Positions 26,001-35,183 of a stretch of 64,000 nucleotides of DNA are shown piece by piece. Location: positions 52,958,917 through 53,022,916 of the forward strand of contig CM049319.1 of NCBI GenBank assembly GCA_026874595.1. Reading direction: 5' to 3'. The notes beneath the pieces were generated by a model. It was not told where the DNA came from and ran no database searches. It saw only the letters and a program-made list of their open reading frames with translations. Both the position numbers and the translations under genes were made by a program. Position 1 is the first letter of the stretch; each line of letters begins with the position of its first letter. The stretch is from Sipunculus nudus. Lineage: Eukaryota; Annelida; Sipuncula; Golfingiida; Sipunculidae.

Positions 26001-29000
26001 GCCCATAACTTAAAACAATTAAGCAATACTGACATCATTCTGGCATGTGCATAGAGAATGAAAAATATGTATATTATTTATGATTAAAGTCAGATCAGTG
26101 GTTTTGATATTAGGCAGTCTTGAAGTGTAACAATGGGTTTTTAATTGAAAAAATGAAGTTTTTCATTAATATCGCGAAGGTATTAAGTCCTAGTGACCAA
26201 ATTCTTGGCATGGTAGGGGATTTTGGAGACATCTAACTGTATGCCGAATTTAAGGAACTTAGAGCTGAAGCTGGGGAGCAGAGCTCTTGCAAACTGCATA
26301 ATACTAGCTTGATGTAAACAATATGTTACATGGTGCTTGAAAACTTGATTAAAATCTACAGTTTTTGATCAACTGGTTTCAAATTTTTGGTGTCAACAGT
26401 TGAAATGCTAACAAAAACATGCTGTGAAAATTAAATCCACAGTACTTACAGGTAAAAACCGTGCCATGGTCAAAGTTGGGCAAAATTTAAGGTACCAATT
26501 TTTTATTTTTATTAATATTTTAAAAAATTTAAAAGATTTTGATCTAATTTCGGGTATACAATTTAATTTTGATTAATTAAAGTTATATTACTGGAAAAAA
26601 GGTCCATAGCTTTAACATTTTTTGTGTTAAGTGATCAAATATCTTTCCTGATTTTTTACAAAATGCATTATGTTTGGGCCCATAACTTTTTTAAATTAAA
26701 TAATACAGACATAATTTCTGGCATGTACATAGGAACTATATAGAGGAATATTTATGGTAAATATGAGGAAAAACAGATGAGTGGTTTTGATATTACCGTA
26801 AAATCTCCACTTAAAACCGCACTTCCGATTAAAACCGCACCCAGACTTCGCCGAAATTCCAGGTGAGACACCGCGAGGAGCTCAAATACTAAGAACTCCC
26901 CTTTAAAACCGCACCAACTTTCGCTACGGAATGATTTGACAAAAGATACAATCAAGCTATCCTCTAGAAATGAACCCGCGTAGGTTGCGACTCGGCCATT
27001 CCTGTCCACTTTAAAATTCCTTTGACATTTTATTTAAACACATCATAACACTTTTTTGCAGGGTCACTCAAGCATGAAGTTTCGGAAGACATAAGGGCCG
27101 GTGAACCTCTGCCTGTTTATACAGATTTTATATTCCATGCCGTATTCTTGTTTGCTACTGATTTGTCATTATATTTTGGAAAAAATATTCTGCTGATCCA
27201 TTTCAAGTCACCGTATATTTTAATTCTAAAAGTAATATTTTAAAGTCTTCATTTTTTATGAAAGTTCCATTTTCTTGAATTACTCGGAAGATTCAAATCA
27301 TTTTCATACCGGTTACTTCGGTATTATCATCGTCACATCGTACGTTGACATTGCTCCATGTCACAATTTGCTGGTGCGTTTGAAAACATCGCTGGTCAAC
27401 TTAACTAAATATCAAAGTAACTGAAGTTACCTTGTCGAGATACGCACATATAGGAAACATGACATTTGAAAACGAGTGATTTTAAGGTAAAAATTAAAGT
27501 GGCCTGTCGGGGTGAGCAAGTTTTTTTCCTGAAGAATATTTCCGTGTAGGGAGCCATTTTTTCAAGGCAGTGCTGGCGCAAGGCATGCTGGGACGAAATA
27601 GGTGGCTGTTCTGTTTACCACCCACCGCGTACAGCCATTCAAAATATTCTTAGCAGAATACCGGGACGTTTCAGCACATGGCGGCACTCAAACTTTATTT
27701 TAAAACGATCGTCTGCTATTGTGTGACTCTTTACGATGTCAGCTTTTTATTTATTTAACGTTTGAAACAAATATTCATTGCTAAATAATGCCGCAAATGG
27801 GTTTAAAGTTGGCTTTTATTTCAATTTTGCTTGACCATGCCCAACGAAGTGGGCCGCTGTTTGTTACAGCAGGGTTGATGTAAACGTATTATTTGGTGAC
27901 AATTACCAAGATTTTATAACAAGTTATATGTCACACGAAAACTAATCAGCAATTTCTAATTTAGAAATAACAAATAAACGTAAATAATACATTTACACAC
28001 GGCTCTCATGCATGCGAGACTGCTGCTAAGAACGGCCTTCGAAAGTTGCAATATTATCGCCCACTCGTCGGCCCAAAAACGATGTCTGTCAGGAAGATAT
28101 TCAGGAAACCCTTCTAGTATAAACCGCACAGTGCTTTCAGGAAATCAGCCTGATTTCAAGATTTTGAATTTCTTGATTAAACCGCGGTTTTAAGTGGAGA
28201 TTTTACGGTAGGCAGTCCTGAAGTGTGAAAATAGGTTTTTAATATAAAATTGAGGTTTTTCCTTAATTTCTCAAAGGAACGAAGTTGCAAAGACCCAGTT
28301 TTCGGCTTGGTAGGAGATCTTGGGGACATCTAACATTATGCCGAATTTTGGATTCCTAGGTCTTACGGTTTCAAAACGTGCCACATCTACGGACGGACGG
28401 ACAGACGGACGGACGGACGGACGGACGGACAGACGGACGGACGACGGACAATGGACCACGACTATAGCTCAGATGACTTATAGTCAGCTGAGCTAAAAAT
28501 CTCCTTGGAAACCTCAAATTAGGTCACTGCAACCTATTTCCTCCCAGCTATGGGGCCTGAAAGTGGCTCCACCTGTATTTTTGTTATTTTAATGAATATT
28601 TTTTCTATTTTTTTAACGATAAAATGACAACAATCATGTCAGTTTCTCAGCTGTGATTACATCTAGTGTCCCAAAACCTGGTGCGTTTATTGATCACAAG
28701 TGGATGCCCTATAGTAATCACCCTGTCTGTCTGTTTGTCTGTCTGTCTATCCATCTGTCCATCCACACAAATCTTTTTCCAGATGAAAACTCCAGGTTGG
28801 ATTGACACATGGATTTCAAACTTCACTTAAAATTGGCCCACCACTAAAGCAAGAACTTGTATGATTTTTGGGTCATGAGGTCAAAGGTCAAGGTCACAAG
28901 ACTTGCTTATTTAAAAAGATTATGGCTGCATTTTAAGCCAACTTTTTATCCCAAACTTTCCATCTTGCACATTTAGTTGATTTGCTAGGATGGGGAGAGC

Positions 29001-32000
29001 ATAAAAGAATTTTGGTCAAGGTCACAGGGGCCATCTGTTCAAAAATTAGTTTCAAAATGATAACTCCAGTTTATTTTGACATATTGGTTTTAAACTTATC
29101 TTATTATGTATGGCTCATAACTATAGTAAGAACCCTGTCAATTTGGGGTCAAAAGGTCAAAGGTCAAGGTCATAGGACCAATTTCTTTAAAAAGAATGTG
29201 TATTCATTTCAAGTCAAACTTTTCATCACAAACCTTCCATGTTCAAGATATTGCTAACCTGCCAAAACGATAAGATTCCATTCCATTTTGGGGTCATAGA
29301 CATAATCACTGGGCCCATCCATTCACAAATTAGTTAATGGATTATAATTCTGCTTTGGATAGACAGATTGGCTTCAAACTTGATTTATTAATGACCCACC
29401 ACTAAAGTAAATTCATTTTGATTTTCAGTGTCCAGAGATCAATGTTGAAGGTCACAGGAGCCACATCTTCAAAAAGATTGTGGATGCACTGTAAATCAAA
29501 CTTTTCATCCCAAAGCTTCTACCTTTCACACATGGCTTACTTGCCAAAAGTGAGGAAATCTGTAGATCATGAGGTTACCTGGTCAGAGGTCAAGGTATTT
29601 TTTTAAAAGATTTTTACAATAATCTTAATGCTGCAAGTTCAAGGAAAATAAGTTCCAAGATTTTTTGGTCACAAGGTTATTGGTTTAGATTCTGAAAAAA
29701 ATTCTTTAAAAATATCCTTATACACAAATTCAGCTGAGCGCCGAGAGCCATGGGTTCCTAGTTAAGGGTTTCAGACCATTTTTTGTGCCCTGGACCCCTC
29801 TTTCCAAAGCCTTGGGACTATTTTAAGGTTATATTATTACTCCTCCTGGGCTGGACCCTCCCTTTTCCTAAATCCTAGATCAGTCCCAGGAATAGATTCA
29901 TGGTCTATTGTCAAATATTGTATTTAATGAACAAGGATGGACAAAACAATATGATAACTAGAATACGGGTAAACGACAAGCGACTACGTGTATCCGCCAA
30001 AATCAGAGAAGGACGGGTGAAGTAAGGCATGGATTGAGTGGCAAGGGGATATAGAGTTGCATGTGTTAAATATTAGAATGGATCTCTGCCACATAAACAT
30101 GACTGTAGGTGGCGCCACCTGTTATTTGAAACTATCTAAGATATATACACAAGCAAAATTTCATGTGGAAAAGTCAAACCATTGCAGAGATATGAGTGAT
30201 TTTATCCCACAGCAGACAAACAGATGGACGCTGTGCAAAATTGGCTGCAGGTGGCGCCACCATTTTTGTGTATGTTATAAAGCTATCCAAGGGCTACATT
30301 TGTGTAAAAAAATTTTCCTGATTGGTTGAATGAGTCCGGAGATATAAGCATGGATGTCTACAGCGTGAATGTGAATGTAGGTGGCATCACCTGTCATAAA
30401 ATCAAGAAAGCTATGCGGGATGTATAAGCATGCTGAATTTCAGGTAATTTGGTCAAACCACTGCAGAGATATGAGTGATTTTAACCAAAGGCAGACAAAC
30501 AGATGGACGCTGTGCAAAAATGGTGCAGGTGGCGCCACCATTTTTGTGTATGTTATAAAGCTATCCAAGGGCTACATTTGTGTAAATTTTTTCCTGATTG
30601 GTCAAACGGTTCACAAGATATGAGCTTGGATGTCTGCAGCATTAACATGAATGTAGGTGGCACCACCTGCCATAAAATCAAGAAAGCTATCTAGGATGTA
30701 CACGCATGCCGAATTTTAGGTGAATTAGTCAAACCACTGCAGAGATATGAGTGATTTTAACCCCAGGCAGATGAACAAATGGACACTGTGCAAACATGGT
30801 TGCAGGTGGCGCCACCTTTTGTTGTGTATGTTATAAAGCTATCCCAGGGCTATATTTGTGTAACATTTTTTCCGGATCGGTCAAACGGTTCCCGAGATAT
30901 ATGGGTTTATGTGTGGAGCGTTAACGTGAATGTAGGTGGCGCTACCTGTCATAAAATCAAGAAAACTATCTAGGATGTATATGCATGCCGATTTTTAGGT
31001 GAATTAGTCAAACAACTGCAGAGATATGAGTGATTTTAACCCCAGGCAGATGAACAAATGGACACTGTGCAAACATGGTTGCAGGTGGCGCCACCTTTTG
31101 TTGCGTATGTTATAAAGCATTCCCAGGGCTACATTTGTGTAAAAAAATTTTTGGGATCGGTCAAACGGTTCCCGAGATATATGGGTTTATGTGTGGAAAC
31201 AGACACACAAACAGACGCTGGACAGAGACGAAAGGTCAGAGGTCAAGGTCACTTGGTTAGGCACCAGTTCACATGTGACCCGATAATTTGTGTAAGTTTC
31301 GGAAAAATCTGTCCAGTAGTCTCAGAGGAGTTCTCCGGGAACGAACGCGGCGGCGGCGGCGGAACCCGGTCAAAAACATAGTATCCGCAAAACTTCGTTT
31401 TGGTGGATACAATGATATTTTCTGGATTTCAGATTTTATATGCATATAGGGCTATGAATAATCAATAGTTCATGACCTCTGGTTCAACATAAGATCAAAC
31501 TCTGATATTGAGATTTAACCAATTTTTTTTTCATTTAGCCTCAGATTCCTGTAGGGATTTAACTGGTGTAAGCTCATCCGACCTATGACTGGATGGGGTA
31601 AAGGGAGGACTTGTACGTCGTGAGCTGGTATGAGGGTCAGTGTCTCACCCTGTGTTGAAGGAAGTCCCAGGCGGTCTTGGTTGGGGATTCTTCAACTGTG
31701 TACTCCTCTCTCACCTGTCTTTGCATGCTCTCCTTCAAGCTGCTAGAGATCTGTAATCAGCATCATCATTGTTATTATCATAATCATCTTTTTCATCATC
31801 ATCATCATCATCATCACTACTGTGATAAGTGGTCATTGCCATTATAACCACCGCCATCACTTAAATCACCCCTATCAGTGTATTCATCATAAACTATTAC
31901 TATCAATTTCATCATCATCACCATTATCACTGTCATCATAACTGACATTAAATACTGTCAGCACCACTGACATTGATACTGTCTTCATCACTGACATTAA

Positions 32001-35000
32001 TACTGTCACCATCACTGACATTTATACTGTCACCATCACTGACATTGATACTGTCATCATCACTGACACTGATACTGTCATCATCACTGACATTAATACT
32101 GTCACCATCACTGACATTGATACTGTCATCATCACTGACATTGATACTGTCTTCATCACTGACATTGATACTGTCTTCATCACTGACATTGATACTGTCA
32201 CCATCACTGACATTAATACAGTCACCATCACTGACATTAATACTGTCTTCATCACTGACATTAATACTGTCACCATCACTGACATTAATACTGTCATCAT
32301 CACTGACATTAATACTGTCACCATCACTGACATTAATACTGTCATCATCAGTGACATTAATACTGTCTTCATCACTGACATTAGTACTGTCATCATCACT
32401 GACATTAATACTGTCATCATCAGTGACATTAATACTGTCATCATCACTGACATTAATACTGTCACCATCACTGACATTAATACTGTCTTCATCACTGACA
32501 TTAATACTGTCACCATCACTGACATTAATACTGTCATCATCAGTGACATTGATACTGTCTTCATCACTGACATTGATACTGTCTTCATCACTGACATAAA
32601 TACTGTCACCATCACTGACATTAATCCTGTCACCATCACTGACATTAATACTGTCATCATCACTGACATTAATACTGTCAAAATCACTGACATCAATACT
32701 GTCATTATCACTGACATTAATACTGTCATCATCACTGACATTAATACTGTCATCATCATCATCATCATATCAATATTATCAAAACCACCATGGTCAATTT
32801 AATCATCACAACCCATCAACACTAACTCCTGCGTACATCACTTTGATCTAATCTCTCACACTATAAACAAATATTTTGTCAGTACAAATAAGTTAAGAAT
32901 ATATTAAAAGAAAATTGTTCAAGTTTTAGCATAATACACACTTTATGGGGTCTAACAATAATACTTTTTAATGATTATTTGATTTCTTTTACAGGATTTG
33001 AGCCAGATAATTGTCACCAGAGATATGTGACTTGTTTATTTTATTACTACTACGATGGGTATTGACCATTCAAGTAAGTAAATTATAACCAGATGTTTGT
33101 TTCTATAATTTGTTGTAAGTAATATGCTGTATCATGTATCAATTTTGGCATGGGAACATGGGTTAAACCCAGGTGTTTCAATTGATGTTGGTTTCAGTTC
33201 AGTAGTAATTCTGTAAAAAATGTTTTTTGTAAGATTTGTCAGCGTTAGTCTAGACGATTTCCTGTAATAACATTGTTTACTGTAGACTTCAAAGGCAACA
33301 CAAGTGCAAACATGGTTTTCCCATACTTTTTTTCTCTGGAGGTGTGTCCATATTAGTAATCATGCATTGAATGACAGGTCTAAAAAAATTGCAAGGCAAT
33401 AGGCCAAGAACAGTCAGGATGTGTAATGCAAGTATCAGTATATATGCTGAAGACGTGAGAGTAAAGACACAATCCCTTAGGTCAGCGCACTAGATGGTGT
33501 AGTTCGGCCAGAGGTCCAAAGGAGCGTCCGACATTGTCTGTGCACTGATCAGCTGAGGGACAATTTCCAAGTGTACTGTATGTCAGAGTCTGTGAGCATC
33601 CAATGTTATCTCACTAACAGACTTGTGAGTTGTGTTTACAAAAGGACTTGTAAACAGCCGATGTGTATCTGCCATGATGGAGCCCAAGGATTAGACCAAG
33701 ACAATTGATACGCTGATCTGTGTGTATGGTACCAAATATTGTTGTGTGCGGTGGCATTTTGGTACAGATTACTGGATGTACCAAGGGTGATTATACTGTG
33801 TCAGACATTGTCTGAGTGATGCCACAATGAAGGCTGTGATCCTATCTGTCAGTGATTCAGAGAAGCAAGTATCTCAAAGGTAGTGACTGAGTCCAGCCAT
33901 TAATTTGTTTGATGGTGAGAAGCCCTTGTATATCATGTGTAAAAAAACAGCAGGACTTGAGAAGTTCTTTCCTAAGTCATGTATGTGACAATCATGTGAC
34001 CAGCAGCCTTGGTGCCAGGCGGACATTCTGTGAAGCGTGCATTCAGGATTAACCAGGACTTTGTGCATTTGTGATTTATATGGATTTTTGTACTGTGCAT
34101 GGAACACCTCTCCAGATAATTGTAAATTTATTTTTACTATTCTTTTATTGTTTATGTTACACACATCTTTCTCATCTTTTTTAGAGTATGTGTGGGTTTA
34201 AGCAGGCTTAGTCCACCTTTTAAAAGTACCTGGAATGTCCATTCCTTTAGGGTGTGACAATTATACAAAACAAACAGATCACAATACAATGATCATTATG
34301 AATTAATACATAATGAAAGCTCACAATATATTGGTTTTTTATAAATGAATAAGTAAATAAATGTTATAGTTACCTTTCCTCTGTACATAAGAACCAAAAC
34401 AGCACCTGCCACCTGAGCTGCCATGATGACCAGCAACAATAAAGCGTACTGCAACATGGAAATATAAAACCATTATTAACATATTTAAATAGCATTCAGT
34501 GGAGCACATATCTGAAACATAACAAAACAACCCAACTTAATACCTGTCATTATCCTGACTTTCATCAAATTTTGATGAGGTCTGCCTAATTATCATGTCC
34601 CCACCCCTTCACATATTTTTGTAGAAAGTAATGAAATGGTGTTTGTTTAATCCTGATAAAAGACAAACAAACCAACAAATACCAACAGATAAAGGCGAAA
34701 ACATATTCTTCTATGGCAGACGTAATAAAACGAAAAATGAGCAGACAAATGCAAGAATTTCCACAGGTGTCTTCTTTTATCTTTTGACAACTAGCATCCT
34801 GTCTTTTCACTAGGGAATCCTATAATCCACAGTCTGCGGAAAACTTATTCTGACTATTTCATTCAAGTTTTGTGTCCTTTTGTGCAATAACTTCACAATA
34901 TCATTGTCACTTTGAGATCTGTATAGTAAAGCTATGATCAATGAATATGCGAAACTGAAAATCAGCGACTTACAATGAACAGCATGCCTTGACTTTCCCT

Positions 35001-35183
35001 CAGTGCACCACAGCAGCCGAAGAAGCCGACAACAAACATGAGCCCGCCCACGCCAATGAAAAGCCATGCCGCATGGTCCACCAAGGGATCTGATTGGTCA
35101 ATGTTTACCACCAATAAGTAGTTCACAATTGTTCTGTCTACTTTCATCCATATTCCAACTCCAAGCAATCCCGCTCCTGCGAG
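16969..35183 (-). CDS. Tetraspanin, spliced, lacking the first coding exon
   Basis: A four-span membrane scaffold protein of the tetraspanin family. Seven exons (35183-34974, 34448-34374, 31750-31649, 23705-23637, 21242-21093, 17857-17774, 17046-16969), all in phase 0 with GT-AG borders, join into 255 residues and a stop. In order: end of TM1 with small loop (GLLGVGIW), TM2 ending GFFGCCGALRES, TM3, a large extracellular loop with six cysteines (KCC, TCC, QQC, KGC), TM4 and a short basic tail. Two N-glycosylation sequons (NYT, NQT) lie in the loop. The loop has CCA where most tetraspanins have CCG. The exon for the N-terminus and most of TM1 (about 20 residues) was not found up to 64000 and may lie beyond it. 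Family assignment is firm; the subfamily is not resolved. Confidence 0.93.
17774..17857 (-). CDS. Tetraspanin exon: last loop cysteine and TM4
   Basis: 84 bp between GTTTTTCAG and CAG|GTAAGA. It reads GCYYALNDWFKKHSFMLMLL and continues GFAVAGSQ. The GC cysteine closes the large loop and the rest is TM4. Confidence 0.93.
17892..19622 (+). mobile_element. Pearl/Helentron-like element with nine tandem units
   Basis: The 5' end is ACTAGA (17892-17897), then a perfect hairpin GTGTCG/CGACAC (17899-17913) and the word TGCCCCCGCC (17917-17926). Nine units of 162-181 bp follow; the landmark TAGGTCAAC recurs near 17999, 18180, 18361, 18523, 18686, 18866, 19039, 19218 and 19398. After a GACGGAAGGACGG tract, the 3' end has a hairpin with arm TGCCCCGGCCAC and loop TTT, present twice (19559-19585 and 19596-19622). 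The hairpin arm repeats the 5' word. No protein is encoded. It lies in a tetraspanin intron. Confidence 0.75.
20439..20510 (+). other. Possible Ig-like exon relic
   Basis: After an acceptor-like TTGCATTTCAG the + strand reads LQVNDDGHYKCYRM, which fits the D-x-G-x-Y-x-C motif of an immunoglobulin F strand. There is no good donor and no neighbouring Ig exon, and it is antisense inside a tetraspanin intron. Chance is quite possible. Confidence 0.15.
21093..21242 (-). CDS. Tetraspanin exon: second half of the large loop
   Basis: 150 bp between CCTTTTCAG and AAG|GTTAGT. It reads VPLTCCQLKNEDY (the family's P-x-x-C-C position), then QQCQADAAIETWKSDQLYTK. It carries three of the six loop cysteines. 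Confidence 0.93.
21680..22045 (-). CDS. Unassigned open frame, 121 codons plus stop
   Basis: Between an upstream TGA and a TAA at 21680-21682 the - strand is open. It reads FYELEVAFC, GRGLGFLRSLKATCFTEV and DPHDCVSGKNSAVF, and the first in-frame ATG-like start lies well inside. Composition is protein-like (few rare runs, many D, E, K and C), unlike the other chance frames here. No family is recognised and no clear splice acceptor was seen. It sits in a tetraspanin intron on the same strand, so an alternative last exon, a gene fragment or chance are all possible. Confidence 0.25.
22230..22870. other. GC-richer island of unknown origin
   Basis: Base composition shifts to clearly higher G+C with many CpG. 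Short + strand frames read ITIRDAGDPRSLVLEAKC (near 22340) and EQRRVIPPMREWFWRW (near 22800), but frames are broken between them. No terminal repeats or target duplication were found. A decayed coding insertion or a regulatory island are the main options. Confidence 0.3.
23637..23705 (-). CDS. Tetraspanin exon: CC motif of the large loop
   Basis: 69 bp between ATTTGTAG and GGT|GTAAGT. It reads LKCCAASNYTEWRTSHWGNQ then TRG. CCA replaces the usual CCG; NYT and NQT are glycosylation sequons. The YTEW and W residues fit the family pattern after the CCG. Confidence 0.93.
26796..28208. mobile_element. TA-flanked DNA element with perfect 25-bp inverted ends
   Basis: The ends start CCGTAAAATCTCCACTTAAA and are identical inverted copies over 25 bp (26796-26820 and 28184-28208). 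The flanks are TA on both sides (26794-26795, 28209-28210). The uninterrupted sequence GATATTAGGCAG, seen in the paralogous units near 26110 and 47917, proves the insertion point. The motif TAAAACCGCAC is repeated near the left end, with AAACCGCAC variants near the right. TA duplication suggests Tc1/mariner or pogo/Tigger. The interior has no long frame, so it is non-autonomous. Confidence 0.85.
28388..28443. repeat. GGAC microsatellite
   Basis: A run of GGAC/AGAC tetranucleotides just before the 3' hairpin of copy A. Shorter versions lie at the matching place near 48105 and 62812, and a GACGGAAGGACGG version near 19522. Confidence 0.85.
29957..31411 (+). mobile_element. Helentron-like element with about 278-bp tandem units
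   Basis: The 5' end is ACTAGA at 29957-29962, followed by GTATCCGCCAAAA (29990-30002). Units repeat at 278-280 bp; the palindrome GGTGGCGCCACC is found near 30108, 30250, 30528, 30806 and 31085, with degenerate versions near 30657 and 30937. The 3' hairpin is 31381-31410 (arm GTATCCGCAAAAC, loop TTC), matching the 5' word. The runs of 60-107 codon frames follow the repeat and are not genes. Confidence 0.75.
31649..31750 (-). CDS. Tetraspanin exon: first half of the large loop
   Basis: 102 bp between GATTACAG and AGG|GTGAGA. It reads ISSSLKESMQRQVREEYTVE then SPTKTAWDFLQHR, the helical stalk and the W-D-x-x-Q motif that precedes the CC motif in this family. Confidence 0.93.
31750..31960. repeat. 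CAT/ATC microsatellite block
   Basis: An imperfect ATC trinucleotide run starts just upstream of the tetraspanin exon, in intron sequence, and grades into the 24-bp minisatellite. Confidence 0.7.
31941..32768. repeat. 24-bp minisatellite, about 34 copies
   Basis: The unit is ACTGACATTAATACTGTCATCATC with variants (GATACT, CTTCATC, CACCATC). The length is a multiple of three and almost stop-free, so it gives 208- and 248-codon frames on opposite strands with translations of pure repeat. It lies in the tetraspanin intron, 190 bp upstream of the exon at 31649-31750. Confidence 0.95.
32995..33073 (+). other. Candidate antisense exon with start codon
   Basis: A strong acceptor (GATTTCTTTTACAG to 32994) and a perfect donor (CAA|GTAAGT after 33073) bound 79 bp on the + strand. 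The segment has an ATG in good context at 33055 (ACGATGG) reading MGIDHS into the intron, and a tiny upstream ATG-TGA. It could be a 5' exon of a + strand transcript lying inside the tetraspanin gene. No partner exon was identified. Confidence 0.3.
33074..34373. other. Tetraspanin intron sequence
   Basis: The part 33480-34100 is less AT-rich, with chance frames only. No repeat family or exon is recognised. Confidence 0.4.
34374..34448 (-). CDS. Tetraspanin exon: TM3
   Basis: 75 bp between CATGTTGCAG and AAG|GTAACT. It reads YALLLLVIMAAQVAGAVLVL then MYRGK, a complete TM3 with the E/Q-V-A-G pattern. A 75-bp phase-0 exon here is typical of tetraspanin genes. Confidence 0.93.
34974..35183 (-). 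CDS. Tetraspanin exon: end of TM1, small loop, TM2
   Basis: 210 bp between TTGATTGCAG and ATT|GTAAGT. It reads LAGAGLLGVGIWMKVD, a loop with DQSDPLVDHAAW, then TM2 (LFIGVGGLMFVVGFFGCCGA) and LRESQGMLFI. The GCCGALRES motif is the family signature after TM2. The exon opens in phase 0 inside TM1, so one upstream coding exon is missing. Confidence 0.94.

Larger units (their letters stand above)
24432..28497 (+). mobile_element. Inner Helentron-like element, copy A
   Basis: The 5' end AACAAGG is followed by hairpin GACC/GGTC (24439-24450) and GCTCAGCTG (24456-24464). Two tandem units of about 677 bp follow, each with GTGCCATGGTCA (25784 and 26461), GTTGGGCAAAATTTAAGG, TATGTTTGGGCCCATAACTT and GTGGTTTTGATATTA. 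A GGAC tract (28388-28443) precedes a 3' hairpin at 28465-28495 (arm TAGCTCAGATGACT, loop TAT). The second unit is interrupted by the TA-flanked element at 26796-28208. Copy B lies at 46009-48171. Confidence 0.7.
24302..29762 (-). mobile_element. Outer Helentron-like element, split by a nested copy
   Basis: On the - strand the 5' end near 29762 reads AACTAGGAACCCATGG followed by GCGCTCAGCTG. Three diverged tandem units of about 280 bp fill 28770-29560, each with AACTCCAG- or TTCTGC-like and TCAAACTTTTCATC-like landmarks and a GGTCAAGGTCA box. The 3' hairpin is 24332-24302 (arm TAGCTCAGCTGACT, loop 3 nt). The part 24432-28497 is another copy of the related family in the opposite orientation, so I read this as an insertion splitting the outer element. 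Confidence 0.55.

Noticed and set aside
26752-27009. Transposase fragment inside the TA-flanked element
   Set aside because: The 85-codon - strand frame crosses the inverted end into flanking DNA and shows no DDE or HTH motif.
30057-31381. Series of similar 60-107 codon frames
   Set aside because: They repeat with the 278-bp units of a non-coding element.
31973-32768. Long open frames (208 and 248 codons) on both strands
   Set aside because: They translate only the 24-bp minisatellite; unit length divisible by three explains them.
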